A stretch of 64,000 bases of DNA from Macrocystis pyrifera (taxonomy: Eukaryota; Sar; Phaeophyceae; Laminariales; Laminariaceae), in contig JASSKH010000029.1 of assembly GCA_031763025.1 (NCBI GenBank), positions 8,069,121 to 8,133,120 of the forward strand, given 5' to 3'. Both the position numbers and the translations under genes were made by a program. Below the pieces are notes generated by a model. The model was not told the origin of the DNA. It was given only the letters and a program-made list of their open reading frames with translations, and ran no database searches. This document shows, in pieces, positions 24,833 to 37,013 of this stretch; within the stretch, counting starts at the first letter, position 1; each line of letters opens with the position of its first letter.

Positions 24833-27217
24833 CGGAGGGTCGGCTTCAGGCGTCCAACACAAAACCCCCATAAAGATCTACTATCAAGGTCGGACTCCCT
24901 GACTCCCTGGTCAGAACATGTTCCCCTTCGTTTTTTGGGTTCCGAAAAAATGAACGATTTACAACCCAATGCCAAAATCGAAAAGTTGACGGCTGGGAAT
25001 CGAAAAGGAAATCGAAAACACGAACAGCAACAATTCAGCACATCCTACTGGTCAGCGCAGCCACGTCAAAATATCACATTAGGACCGCCAAACACAGCAT
25101 CCAACCCACAGCTAGCACGGCAACATAGCCGCATAGACCCCCCGTACACAGCCAGCAGTCGAACCACAACACCAGCCCCGACGTTCTCGGGCCTTTGTTT
25201 CCCGGCGTTCGAGCCAGAGCGAACATAGTTAGAGGAAAATTCAGGATGATACCCTCGAGAACGAGGTCGGAAGTTCGTTCTCAGTATAATTTCAAGTTTG
25301 ATCTCGGGGCGTCAACGTTGGACGCGCCACCACCTCCATGGGAGGCCCAACGACCTCCCGGAATCGAATTGCCGTCGCGTTTGCCTGCTTGTGTGGTAGA
25401 TCTGTGTTACCGAGCGCTAGATTACCGGCATGTGTGCACAGATGCGAACGGCCTAGTAGGTTGTGCTCTCCGTTGCTTTTTGCCTGGACTTCTATTTTCA
25501 CTTTTCGATTCTGTTTAGACACCTCGGCATATTTTTATCGAAATCGAAATGAATTCGATTTTCGATTGAGCTTTTCGATTCTGTTTAGACACACCCTAAT
25601 ACGCCTCGTCAATTTTGCAATTTGCAACGAGAAAAAAAAATTGCGCCGCCTGCAGGATAAAAAAAAAGAGAGGAAAAACAAGATTTTTTTTCCTATTTTT
25701 CGCACAGCGGCGGTGCGAGGATATTTTGATACTTTCGGCGAGTTTTTTTCGCTCATCAAGAAAGCAATCTTTTTATTAGCGTTTTTTACGAGTATTGGCA
25801 TGGGTTCTATTACACCGCCAATCAAAGTCGGTGACTGCGCGAACCAAAAACGAACATCCCACGACCCGTTTCTGAATCACCACGACTGGAGCACCACGAC
25901 CACGACACCACGACCAGAAAAAATCCGAAACTTTATAATAAAAAAAATCGGGCAGCTTCGTAGGGATATTTTCTTCTGAAAAAATAGAGATGTCATAAAA
26001 AGTGACAGCGATAATTGTTGTCTCGAATCTCCAATCTTGAGTACAGGAAGGAGTCATGTGTGATGAAAGATTGCAATCGCAGACAGGAGCGTACCTAGAA
26101 AGCCAGAGCACGGAGAGTAGAGCAGGACGAAGGACATGTCGTATAGCACGTGATGTCAACTTTTGTCGACCTTTTTGGGTACTCGGACTGCAAAATAACG
26201 GACACACGAAAATATACGAATATTTGACCAGAGCATCTCGACCTACTACGTACTCGTACTTCGTTGTAGAGGAGGAAGCAACAACAACAAACAACAACAA
26301 CAACAACAACGCAACAGCAGTACAGCAGTACGTCGTAGTAACGTGTTGGACAATCGCCTGAAGAAATACCAAGTACTAAGTGCAGGGTAACCTGGTATAA
26401 CCTAGGCCGCCAGAGCTCACGGTGTAGAGAAAGCATGAACGACAGATCGCTGTCGCTAGTTACTGCTGCCCTGGTATCCTCGTCTATAACGGTCGCCCGT
26501 TGTGTTATCGTTTGTCGACTTGGGTATGCGGACTGCTCTCCGGTATATATACCTGGTAGCGCTTTAAAATTTGTAGACATGGTAGCGCTTTAAAATTTTT
26601 TGCATAAGATCTGGCCTCAGTGTGTTTTTCAAGATGAACGAAGCCTCCAGCCCAGCAGGGATTTGCAAACGACAACTTGATTGAGCGGCACTTGAACACC
26701 ATGCATGAATGAACTCGATTGGTGCTCACCTGTCTTGGTAGTAGGAGTAAAGTTCGGGGACTGGGCAGCTGAGAATGTGAGTGGCGTAGGCGCGGTGGGA
26801 GTATGAACTGCATTCAAGTGTGAGGTTGGTCCAACGGGAAAACAGAGGCAGTGTGTCAATACCCTCATCTATTATATCCCTATGTTGTGTTGGGATACCC
26901 AAGGCCGTCACGTCTGTTTGCATATTGTTCCGATGTCGGGAGATCTACGATGATCTACGGTAACCTTGTCTGTAGGGCAAACAATCATCGTCATCTGCGC
27001 AAGACAACTTGTATATCGTGCTGGAAAATTGGATGCTGGATGATACATTCTTGCGTCATGGGGTCTGGGGTCATGGAGAACAAGTGACCACACCAGATGA
27101 TCGCGCCAGAGATCCAAGTCCACTCTCCATCAGCCCGGTACGGCAACAGCAGTAAAAACAACTGAGTAACAGCACCGCCTGCATCTGTCGTTTTATCTGA
27201 GAATCTCGGACTTCTGC
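24833..27217. other. Repeat-rich stretch without a supported gene
   Basis: AT-rich DNA with TTCGAT/ATCGAA motifs. CTTTTCGATTCTGTTTAGAC occurs at both 25501 and 25571, and an imperfect ATCGAA palindrome lies around 25538-25568. At 26555 and 26581 the unit GGTAGCGCTTTAAAATTT is duplicated in tandem. A 213-codon plus frame (25338-25979) is Lys/Phe/Arg-rich and looks like the product of this composition rather than a gene. Confidence 0.45.
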
Positions 27218-27469
27218 ATGTCAACCCTCCTTCTTCTTGAGGACACGCCGAGTAGAAGGAGAGCACTTATTGCGAGGCAACAGCAGGCTTGGAAGAGCTT
27301 CATACGGCCCATTGTGAAGGACGGTTCGTTCCGTCTTCGCTACCGCATGAGTCTTGGAGACTTCAAGAACCTGTGTGCGAAGCTGCTTACGCGCCTCGAG
27401 AAAGAAGAAGAGGGTGGCCTAGGTCGCAACGGCACGGTACTTTTACGGCCTGTTTTTTTTTCGTCGTGA
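27218..27469 (+). pseudogene. PIF/Harbinger transposase N-terminal fragment
   Basis: The frame contains ARQQQAWKSFIRPIVKDGSF and RLRYRMSLGDFKNLCAKLLT. This corresponds to the segment before the DDE domain in PIF/Harbinger transposases, where an FRMS.xxF..L motif precedes the helix-turn-helix. It loses similarity after GLGRNGTVLL. It lies on the same strand as, and about 2.6 kb upstream of, the DDE exons at 30.0-31.4 kb, so both may derive from one element. The exon with the first catalytic Asp was not found between them. Confidence 0.5.
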
Positions 27470-28883
27470 GGATGAACAGCTGCGAACAGACCGCACCCAG
27501 CCCATCCCCCCCTGCTCCATATATATCCCAACCTTGGCATCCCTCATCTGGGTCGCTGAAAGCAATCCACAGCAACAGTGTATACCACGACGACAATACC
27601 GCTTCAACGTGGGGCCGGCCGGCACCGCAGGAGATACTGCTTTCTGTTTGGGTGCGACCCATCTACAGCTCTGCGCTGATCGCCTGTTGAGTTTCTTGTC
27701 GACGGAAACATGTCCTCGGGTCCACGCAGCAAGGGGCATGGAACCACACTATCAGCGAGCGCAAGATATTCCCTTCGCACTCGCACCCCGCAGAGCCTAG
27801 GCCGTCGCGAAGGGTATGGAGAGCCGCAGCATGCCGGACTGGGGGTGGAGGGGGGTGGCGTTGGGCCAGTGAGGGCGACCGGGAGCAACAGCTCTTCTGT
27901 GCGTCTGGGTGATAGTTTTCAAATTGGCTCGCTGGGACTCTCACCGGAGTTAGTTGTAATTTGTGAGCACGAGGGGTGGGGGAGCTGCTGCTGTCACAGT
28001 GGTTGGAGGTTCGAGCGGGGTGGAGGAGGCAGATCACAAGGACGAGGATGAGCAGGGGGGGAATAACGCAGGCGGCGGTACCGCAGCAGGATATGCTTGG
28101 GGTTGTATGTAGCGGGTCATTCGGAGCATATGGCGTTCGTATGATGTACGAAGCTACATGCACGGAGGATCGCTGCATACGTGATTTTGCGTTTTTGAAG
28201 ATACTACTGCTGTAATGACCAGATACGAGGTATGACACCTGGTAGGAAGTACTGCTGTATGCTCTATGTACTCGTGTGTGGGGCAACTGCTGCTGTACGA
28301 CCTTCAGGCATCCAGTAAACAACACACGCGTGATTGGACCCACGAATGGAAGGGGTGTACAATGGCATTAGCGCCAGTTTAGCAGCTGTTAACCGTGTCA
28401 TGAGATAGATGCGGGTTCATGAGTTACAGGTGATGAGAGCATCAGGGATGCGCGAATCGGCATACTGTAAATAAATGTAGGAAATTGGATTTCACGAACT
28501 CTCACAGACGTGTGAACCTCTCCCCTCCCTTGCGCACAACGTCTGCTGTACGAACTTGGGGCCGCCGTATGTGAATTTACACGCAGACATGCACGGTCGC
28601 AACGCACTACTATTTTACCCCAACCTACCCGCCGTCCGTAGGGACTCGTACCACTTTTGTTAAACGAAAGCTTTTATCTTCACACACCCGTGGGGATAAC
28701 TATCGTTTCCATGTCAGTGTCCCACGGAAAAAGAGAACCTGGGTTGTAAAATCTTTTGCTGCAATTCGACGACAGTTTATCGGCGACCAGCACCCCCACT
28801 TCCCGACACAACACATTACCTCCTCCAACAATCAAAACTACTCGTCGGCATCCAGCCTCTAACCAAGACACCGCCAAGAGAGT
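27470..28883. other. Interval between transposase pieces
   Basis: Several overlapping frames exist on both strands (a 226-codon minus frame, and a Gly/Arg-rich plus frame at 27710-28051). None shows a domain, and none joins the Harbinger pieces. A short acidic, Gly-rich plus frame ends near 28110 (EEADHKDEDEQGGNN) and could be the tail of a lost ORF. Confidence 0.35.
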
Positions 28884-29201
28884 ATGCCGGACAATGATTC
28901 CTCTTCGAATCCTCAGTTCGGCGAGACGATTACGTACGAATCGGACGACTCCTATCTTGAATGGTACGTGCGTGCGTGGGATTTTACTTTATTGCGGAGC
29001 ATGCGCCTTCGTTGTTCACGAAAAGGCACGAGCGGCGAGATCTCCATAACTTTCGCAGACTACTCGCCAAACTGTCCTTCAAACGTCACGGCGAACTTCA
29101 CGACGATATTTTATGAACTGAGACGACGTTCTCCGCGACGTTCTTTCACGGCATTTTGTAAAAAATACGGGGAAACCCTATATTTTTCTATTTTTTTCTG
29201 A
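28884..29201 (+). CDS. Uncharacterised short ORF, 3' end formed by a MITE fragment
   Basis: The frame starts MPDNDSSSNPQFGETITYES and continues with SYLEWYVRAWDFTLL and GEISITFADYSPNCP. It then runs into the MITE fragment beginning near 29165, which supplies its last residues and stop. I recognise no family. The first ~90 residues are not compositionally biased, so it may be a truncated exon of a real gene, but I have no other support. Confidence 0.25.
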   Translation: MPDNDSSSNPQFGETITYESDDSYLEWYVRAWDFTLLRSMRLRCSRKGTSGEISITFADYSPNCPSNVTANFTTIFYELRRRSPRRSFTAFCKKYGETLYFSIFF

Positions 29202-29237
29202 CAAGATTTTGTCCTATTTACTATGCCCCCCGTAATA
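29165..29237. mobile_element. MITE fragment, family M1
   Basis: The right half, ending TCCTATTTACTATGCCCCCC and then GTAATA, matches the family. The left end is degraded (AAAATACGGGGAAACCC). Confidence 0.65.
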
Positions 29238-29469
29238 CAGTAAAATGTCGGGCGGCGGCCGTCTACTGCACGTAGAAGAGGCAACTACAGCAGTAGCGCT
29301 GTAGTTGTGGCAGTACTCAAGTGCCGTGATAAATGGTGCTATACTGCTGTAGGCATAATAGTGTGCCTGAGTACGGCGGTATCAATGAGGCGGCCCTTTC
29401 GTACATTATGGGTATACAGCGGTGTGTGTGTCTCCGTAAGAGTGGCCCCTGTGGCGCGCAATTCAATTT

Positions 29470-29578
29470 TTATGGGGGACGATTGTAAAAAGGGCCTATG
29501 GTGCACACGAAAACATACATATTTACCTTTTTGTACTAACAATAATTGGTCCCATTTTCTATGGTCCCCCGCTTTAGT
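29470..29578. mobile_element. MITE, family M1 (diverged)
   Basis: It starts TATGGGGGACGATTGTAAAA, contains CTATGGTGCACACGAAAAC, ACTAACAATAATTGGTCCC and TTTTCTATGGTCCCCCG, and has the family's length and order. Confidence 0.75.
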
Positions 29579-30040
29579 GTTATGCTGGTACGTCGTAGCA
29601 TATAACGTGTGTGCGTGCACCGTTCTGCTCTGTTGTGGTAGTGTGTCTTTGACATCACATATGTTACTGGGTTCAGTGCTGGTACTGCTGTAACGTTGCA
29701 TGTCCCTTTACCGAGCACAAGCACTCCCCCCCTGTGCGGCACTCTTTTCTGCGGTATTTACTAGTAAATGACGCGAGGCGGCGCAGACGGATACTATACA
29801 TATATAGAGGTGTAAATAATTCAGCCGCGTAATTATTACCCCTAGTGGTGGTCCCACTGAAAGTACCAGACACATGGTAGTAGTTGTAGAGAGCGGTAGG
29901 AGCAATAGTGGAGCACGTAAGAATGTGCGTCCAGCAGCAGTAATATTACCTAGGGTCTGGTTGCAACGAGACATTGACGGCGGTACATTCCATGTTTTTG
30001 TCACCGCCTCGTACCATCGTTCTCCCGGACCGTGCGGCAG

Positions 30041-31401
30041 GCAATGTGCACGGCCGACTTCGTCTTCACCGATGTAGCCTGCAACACACCTGGCAGTACA
30101 AACGACCGACAGGCTTGGACCTCGGCAGGCCTCGACGAAGTTGTCGCCGCCCTGCCGGAACCTTACTATGTTCTCGGCGATGCGGCGTACGGACCCTCCG
30201 AGAAGATGCTGGTGCCGTACGCGGGGTCGAAGCTGAGCGTTAGCAGGGACACGTTCAACTACTACAAATTCCAATCGCGAATGTCGATCGAGCAGGCCTT
30301 CGGCATCCTGGTGAGCCTCGTATAGTGAGTGGCAATGCAATACGCTGGGTCCGTAAACTTTGAAGTGTACTTTAACAGCATTTCCCGCAACAGTATATTT
30401 GCGCTAAAAGCTTGTACTGACATGCTTCGGAGTACGTGGAACCGGTTCTTGCACAAAAGATATCACGACGAAAAACATTTATTCCTTCGAAAAACGTTTG
30501 TTCCTATGGAAATAGTTTCATCCTGCGGAAACGCTTCCTGTTTGCGACCGTTTTTCAAGACCCGTCGTTGGTCGGGACACACTCTCGCCGTTCGCGCAAG
30601 CTGTTGCTTGTCAAAAATAAAATGGCTATGTCACCCTCTTCCGATATTCAAAGCGGTTGGTATGATACGACCTATTTCGAATTCTAGTAAATATTGCGAT
30701 CGATATTCGTGGTGAAACAAATTGGGATGAAAAGATATGGAACCAGGTGGCATCGAGGGGGCGAGTGGCTCGTATAACCTTGCGCGGGCGTGATCGGTTG
30801 AAAATGGCAAATGCAGTGGCAAAGTTCAGTCCATCGATTTGCCCACAAATGGATACTCTGGAAATATCTACAAAAACACTGATAATGTTTTTTTGCTATT
30901 TTGACATGCAAATTGTCCGTGTAAAATCGGAAAAAAGAGATGATTTTAACGCCAAATATGCGTCGTTAAATTTATATGCGAACACGGCCTTGACCCGTAC
31001 CATTAGCAACTTCCGAACCACACGAAACACGGCACGGCACAGGTCCGGACATGGAGGATTCTATGGAAGCCCCTCGAAGTCTCTCTGAACAAGACAGCCG
31101 CCGTCGTCCACGCCGTAGTTCGACTCCACAACTTCCTAAGGGGTAGGCGCGCGGACACCCTGGAGGGTTTCATTGGCACAAGCGGACCGGCACGCGACGA
31201 ATTCGGCGTCCTCTCGAGCTACACCTTTGAGACTCCCCCTTCTGGGAGCCCCCCCGAGACACAGTCTATTCTACGCGAGACGATTCGCAGGGAGATCGCG
31301 TTGAAGACTCTGGTGCGGCCGATCCACAACGTCGAGAGGAACAGGACGTGGAGAAATGCGCCGGAGCCCGAGGACTACGAGGAGGCAACGTCACCATGAC
31401 T
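30041..31401 (+). CDS. PIF/Harbinger transposase, DDE domain (C-terminal exons)
   Basis: Two exons join cleanly. Exon one runs from an acceptor (TGCGGCAG) to a donor (ATCCTG/GTGAGC) after 30310. Exon two runs from 31043 (after GGCACAG) to the TGA at 31399-31401. The product reads AMCTADFVFTDVACNTPGST with NDRQAW (second catalytic Asp), YYVLGDAAYG, and MSIEQAFGIL (catalytic Glu). It continues with VRTWRILWKPLEV and AVVRLHNFLRG, the usual C-terminal signature. A polar tail rich in Glu, Pro and Arg follows. The exon carrying the first catalytic Asp is missing upstream, so the gene is truncated or incompletely traced. The protein would cut and paste its element; the DNA-binding partner of such elements is usually a separate Myb-like gene. 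No frameshift is seen within these exons. Confidence 0.8.
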
Positions 31402-32279
31402 TCTTTGATGGCAATTTTTTGTTGTTTAGAGCCGCAAAGACTCAACCTCGGTAGTCGTGCGTGCACACACCGGCCCTCATTCATCGACTGGGGGGTGGGG
31501 GTGCATAAGAGTGTATACGGCATGGTAGATGTGTCCTCGCGGTAGGCCGTTGGAACGTATTGGTACGAGGCCAACCCAGCCCCTCACGCTGCTGTTGCAG
31601 AAAGGACGAATGCTGACTTGTGTTGTGAGGCCGGGTGGGCACCGGGGGGGTTCGACGCCACTGTTGTCATTCGTGGAATTTCGTGATACCCTCTACAAGC
31701 GGATCGTCACGGTGTATGTCTCCTGTACTCTGGTGCGGTCGATGTGCACCCGTCGCTACGGTGGGTGTAGTTGTACGTGTGAAGAGGTTGTACGCGCCCT
31801 GATCCGGAAAAAAAAAAAAAATCAGTCCGCCGATTTATCTGCTATTTAGTTGTCACGTAACATATCGCTGCGACTGTTCGAAACACTTGTCAAAATAGGA
31901 TGGGACGTTGTGCTTCGCATACAAACTGGTCCAAGCCTAACACCCCAAGTTCTGTCCGCGACGAATGCTGCACGCAATAGGAGCTCGAATGTGACGTGTT
32001 TGTTATTATACTGGTAAGAATGAACAGCGGAAGAGGACAACATAGGTAGCGTTACGCAAAGCAGGCGCTCGCGACGAAAATGTGAAGAAAATAACCTTGC
32101 GAAGCTTGGGCGCAATGTAATGGCCAATGCTGGCACTGGTACAGTACTCAACGATTCAGACCAACGAGGTTACAAGCCAACGCCCGGTTTGTAGCACATT
32201 TTTATTGTGGTTACTATACAACGAGTTCACCCAACGAATTCGGGCTTTCCCCTTCCCAAACACGAACATTAAGAAGAGA
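31402..32279. other. Interval without a supported gene
   Basis: Only short frames occur. The stretch lies between the end of the Harbinger gene and the minisatellite. A run of A (31810-31821) is the only notable local feature. Confidence 0.4.
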
Positions 32280-32826
32280 AAAAAAACAGACACGAAACAA
32301 ACAGCAGCAGCGGCAGCGTCGACATTGCTGATGCATCCCCCTCCCCCCTCCCTCCTGGACGAACAATACTCAGCAAAAAAAAAAAAAAAAATCGAACAGA
32401 AGAAGAAAAAAAAACCCGACAATAAACATACAGCAGCGGCCGCGTCGATACTGCTGATGCCCCCCCCACCCCCTCCCTCCTCCTGGACGAACAAGACTCG
32501 CCGAGTCCAAGAAAAAAAAAACAGAAAAAGTAAGAAAACCCCGACAAGAAACAAACAGCAACAGCAGCAGCAGCAGCAGCAGCAGCGCCGATATTGCTGA
32601 TGCCCCCCCCTCCCCCCTCCCTCCTGGACGATCAAGACTCAGCAAAAAAAAAAAATCGAACAGAAGAAGAAAAACAATCCACGACAATAAACATACAGCA
32701 GCGGCCGGGTCGAGACCACTGATGCCCCCCCCCCCCCCCCATCCCCCCCACCCCCTCCCGCCTGGACGAACAAGACTCGACAAGTAAAAAAAAACTGAAG
32801 ATAACAAAAAACCCCGACAAGAAACA

Positions 32827-32866
<40 letters not shown>

Positions 32867-33085
32867 TCGATACTGCTGATGCCCCCCCACCCCCACCCCC
32901 AAAAAAGTACCCACCCCTCCCCCCCTCCCTCCTGGACGCACAAGACTCAACAAGTCCAAGCATAAAACAAATAACGAACAGAGGGGAAAAAAAAAACACG
33001 ACAAGGAACAAACAGCAGCAGCAGCGGCGGCAGCGGCGATACCGCGGATGCCACTCCCCCACCCCCCCCCTCCCCCCCCATTTAA
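32280..33085. repeat. GC/A-rich minisatellite with alternating unit types
   Basis: About six units of 110-150 bases recur. Each has an A-rich segment, (A)CAGCAGCAG runs, a core GTCGATACTGCTGATG, a C-rich tract, then CCTCCTGGACGAACAAGACT. Units 1, 3 and 5 share GACAAGAAACAAACAGCAG-like starts, while units 2 and 4 share CGACAATAAACATACAGCAG. This indicates a two-unit higher-order repeat. Long minus-strand frames here (poly-Cys, Leu, Phe and Gly) are products of the repeat, not genes. A diverged further unit lies at about 33600-33735. Confidence 0.85.
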
Positions 33086-33941
33086 TATATTATATATGGG
33101 TTGGGTTGGCGTCGGTTGGCAACGACACTGTAAAACATGCCGCTCACTACGTGAGCTAGACATCCAGGGTACCGTTTTTTTTAGTTTTTTTTTTTGGCGG
33201 TCGCCCACAGCTGGTTGTCGAGTGAGATCATTTGTGCGAAGTAAAGAACCTTCACTCTGCAAAAAGGAATTGATCGTATCACGTAGTGTTCAAGGTAAGG
33301 CACCCAAGAGGCAGTTACATAGTACTCCCATTGCTGTCTCTGGAAGTGGCTACACCGAAAATTAAACTAATGCATTGAGGCTGTCATCCATATGCGAGTC
33401 CGCCTCACAAGCGGTTCTTAGTGAAATGCAGCTCACCCTTCATGCGACTCGCCCAACACCTCACGGCGCTTCGCGCTAGGTGCGAGCAATGTCTGCCTGG
33501 TCGGTGAAAACCCGACGCGCTCGTTCCCGGCATTGTAGGGATGCGAGGGTCTATGGTCATACGACTACGGCCATGCATGAGATCGAGTACATCTCTCCTA
33601 TCGAGTACAACCCCCCCCCCTCCCCCCCCCGACTGGACAATCCCAGGTGAACAAATATAAAAGAGAAGGAGAAACAAAAACAAGACGAGAAATGAACAGC
33701 AGCGCCAGTGGCAGGGTCGAGACCGCTGACGAACAGCAGCACTAGCACAATCGTGACGGCCGCTGGTGCCCACACACACACACCCGTTACCTTCCCCCGC
33801 CGTAAGCACGAAACAAAATGCAGGACACTATACATAAGTCTGAAATGTCAAAACACGAAACAGAAACCCTAACCTAAATCCTGTTCGATGAAATCAGAAT
33901 ATACGACAAACCCTTGTGATCATCGTCGTCCTTTCGCTTGG
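33086..33941. other. Interval with one diverged minisatellite unit
   Basis: A C-tract followed by GACTGGACAATCCCAGG, then CGAGAAATGAACAGCAGC and GGGTCGAGACCGCTGA (about 33600-33735), is a distant unit of the preceding array. A short (CA)n run lies near 33770. No gene is supported. Confidence 0.5.
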
Positions 33942-36043
33942 CTATTGCTTTATGAATAAACACTTGACTTGTGTTCTTTCAACGTTTTTTTCGTAAGCAG
34001 TTTCAGCTAAAGCTAACCTTGTTTCGGCCCTTGATAGCTGTCCAGTGGTACCGTTCTCTTTGGCGTCGTTGACCATCTGTTCTAGGCGATCGACCAAGTC
34101 ACCCGCGGCAACGACCCTGCCCATGGTCCCCCCTTCACGTTCTAATGCTGATTCTCTGATGCATGCCACCATCCGCTCCCCACTCCACGAGGTTACGGGC
34201 GTTCGCCTCGATCACGTCCTGCACAGACGTTTTCGCACCTTTGTCGTTTCCGTCCTCTCCGGCGGTCTTGCGTTTGCCCCTGGTCTTCCTGCTGGACGCA
34301 GTTGAATCGTCTTCCTCGCTGTCCGTAGAAACGCAATCCTTGTCGTCTAAGGTGTTGAAGCCAGCCCCGCACCCCTCTTCCATTTCCACGTCAAGGTATT
34401 GCCTAGGTCTCTTGCTTCCGCATGATCATTCGGATTTGGCAGCTCCACGCCGTTGTCCCTCCACTCTGGGTATAGGTATGCTTTCGCGATCTTGGCCCAT
34501 GTCGGGTGCTTCTTCCCCAGGCGATCGCTCTCCCCCCTTTCCCAGCCAACCTGTCGTTGCTTGCTCGCTCTGTTGCGCATACCAGGGGCCAAAATGTTTC
34601 GCGAAAAACAATGGCGATAAGCGTGGGGTACTCCCCGCGGCGCATGCGATCGGCACCGACACTTGCATCGGCACCGTCTTGTTTTTTCAAAGCCTCCGCT
34701 GCATCTAGGGCTAACGAGGCCGCTTTCGTCATTTGTTTTACAGGTCTCAGTACCGGAGAAGACTCTCAGAGAGGGGTCAGGCTTTGCTCTTCCACTCAGC
34801 TGTTCCACGTCGTCAGAAAGTGCTCCATCCGTTGCCGGGTTGCCTTGGAGAGTCTAGTCTCCACATCGTCGGCACCTGGACCGAATCGAAAACGCGACCG
34901 CTTCAGCTTCCTCCTTCCGATTTCTTGCCCCAATAACTCCGCCGTCCACGCAGCATATTCGGGTATTTTTTAGCGTTTCTTTTCGGGGGTGCCGAGAGGT
35001 GTACGCGGTGTGAGCGGCGTTGGTAATGATAGATCAAGGGGAGATGAAGTGGGGGTGGAGAGCGCGGGGTTGCCGGGCGTTCGGGGAGATATTGCCGCCG
35101 CCGCCGCCGTCGTCGCCGCCGCCGATCTCGCTGACACCGCCGCACCCTCAGCCGCCGCCGCTCCCGCCGACGCTGCCGCTGCCGCGGCTCCCGCCGCTCC
35201 TGCCACTGCCGCCGCTCTTGCCGATCCCGCCGCTCCCGCCGATCCCACCGATGCCGACAATCTCCCCACCGCCGCCGCCGCCATCGCCACCGCTCCCGCC
35301 GACGCCAGCGTTCCAGCCGATGTCGGCACTCCTCCCAATGCGCCTGTCGGCGGGACGGCACTTGCGTAGGGAGCAGGATAAGGCCTGTACCCGTCACTGT
35401 GAGCCTGCACCGGGCGGCTCGCGGGAGCCACATGCGACAGCCTGGCGCCTTCTCCGGTGACGCTTGCGCCAGCGGCGTTGGGAATATTGCTGCGAAGACC
35501 AGCACCCTGCAGGTGATCGTAGACAGATATGGGGCAGGCGAGCGAACCGGCCGGGTCGCCGTACCTGGGAAATCCTCTTGGCCTTACGCCTACTGCCGCC
35601 GCATACCCCGTCCTGGAACCAGGGTGCCCCATAGGGTGGGGAGGCACGGCCCAGGTCTCGGCGGTACTAGGCAGAGCTACCCTTGCCGGGTCGGGAGGGT
35701 GGTCGGTTTCTCTCTCGCGCGTATCGGAAAGAAAGGCCAAGGCCGCGTCGGTTGCCGGGGCGATTGCCGGGTCGGGGGGGTGGTCGTTGCCTCTCTCGCG
35801 CGTATCATTATCCTCCGACTTGTGCGGTGTCGGGGCCATGCTGAAGTCTCCATCGCTTTCATCGCCACGATCCATGGCACTGGTTTGCTGGTGAGTTCTA
35901 GCGAGCCTACGTTGTTCGCGGCGCTCGCTGTGTGGTGAAGCTGTGGGTCGCAGGCAGCAACACAACAGGTGCCGAATGTTGCTTGTCTTCGCAGCCTCTG
36001 CTGCTCTACTGCTGCTGTACAACAAAGGAGGCACGTGCCACAC
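33942..36043 (-). pseudogene. Unknown protein with low-complexity N-terminus and coiled-coil C-terminus, possibly a Harbinger partner
   Basis: A long frame starts around 35870 (MDRGDESDGDFSMAPTPHKS). It has an imperfect duplication (DTRERGNDHPPDPA / DTRERETDHPPDPA), a long Ala/Gly/Ser tract encoded by GCC repeats, and ends LGTPEKKR before a TAA near 34974. The same frame continues beyond it with KIPEYAAWTAELLGQEIGRR. Coding then proceeds through frame changes: KQMTKAASLALDAAEALKKQ, a G-run shift near 34540, WAKIAKAYLYPEWRDNGVEL, an acidic Lys-rich segment, and MGRVVAAGDLVDRLEQMV, a likely coiled coil. I do not recognise the family. It lies back to back with the transposase fragment at 36.9 kb; PIF/Harbinger elements often pair a transposase with a DNA-binding protein, so a partner role is an inference. 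Confidence 0.55.
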
Positions 36044-36909
36044 ATCATGTTACCCCGCATTTGCTGTCCAAATCTATCAAACGACAGGTGGTTTGTGCCC
36101 GTTCAGTCAGGCCGATCGGTCCTCCCAATCGAGAAAAAGGGGTGCAACACTTCTTCTTTTTCTTCCTAGATATACAGTTTTTCTCGGGCTGCACTGAATC
36201 TGTTCGTTCCCCATAACCAATCAGCAGCAGCTCCTGCGGCAAATAATTTCCATTCGATCCTTTCCAATGCTCTCTGGGGGGGGTTAAGACACACCCTTAG
36301 CTTTCCGCGAGCTTCCTCGAGCACTTTTCCGTTTCTCCAGAGTCGTAGTAGGACTGTTCGTCCATATTGCCAGTTCTGAGGACATCGTGATTTTTCATCA
36401 ATAATCCTCGAAGATCCACTATTTCTGGCCCCAGTTCTGACCAACAGCCTTATTTCTGACCCTCTAGAGAGAAGTGATTGGCTGCTCCAAAATTTAAATT
36501 AGGACTCTGGAGAAACGGGAAAATGTTCCTGAAAGTCCGCAAAAAACTACGGGGAGCATTTTGAGGAGTCTACCGATGTTTTGGGTTTTCCCGCCGAATA
36601 AAACGCGTATATTCGGCCTAAAACCTCAGTTCTGAGAGCTCAGAAATAATTTCCCACAATAGCTGGTCTTATGGGCCAGAAAAACATCGATACTTTTGGG
36701 CTCAGTTCCTAGAGGGGGCAGAAATCAGCGAATCTTCTCAGAACTGAGCCCAGTTCTGAACGGTGTCTCGTGCCTCCAGGAACTGAGAAATTTGAATTTT
36801 GGGTGCTCTCCGTTCTGCTGCCCATCTTCTCCTCACCACAGCAGTACATACACCTTCCACTCACACCTGCGGCTAGTTGTACGTACGGCCCACGGTCCTC
36901 GTGTGAGAG
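36044..36909. other. Intergenic region with recurrent CAGTTCTGA motif
   Basis: CAGTTCTGA or its complement occurs near 36371, 36432, 36627, 36739 and 36751; the last two form a near-palindrome (CAGAACTGAGCCCAGTTCTG). The stretch separates the minus-strand gene from the plus-strand transposase fragment and could hold a shared promoter. No gene was seen. Confidence 0.35.
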
Positions 36910-36978
36910 ATGGGCTCTCCCTCACCTAGAAGCGATAGCAGCGGCAGTAGCGACGGGGTCGGTGGCGGCAGCGGCAGC

Positions 36979-37013
<35 letters not shown>

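Noticed and set aside
25338-25979. 213-codon plus-strand frame
   Set aside because: Driven by T/A-rich and TTCGAT repeats; Lys/Phe/Arg-rich with no domain.
32156-33262. Several minus-strand frames of 100-230 codons rich in Cys, Leu, Phe and Gly
   Set aside because: They follow from CAG, C-tract and A-tract repeats of the minisatellite read backwards. They change frame freely and have no domain.
34989-35460. Plus-strand Ala- and Pro-rich frames
   Set aside because: Shadows of the GCC-repeat tract of the minus-strand gene.
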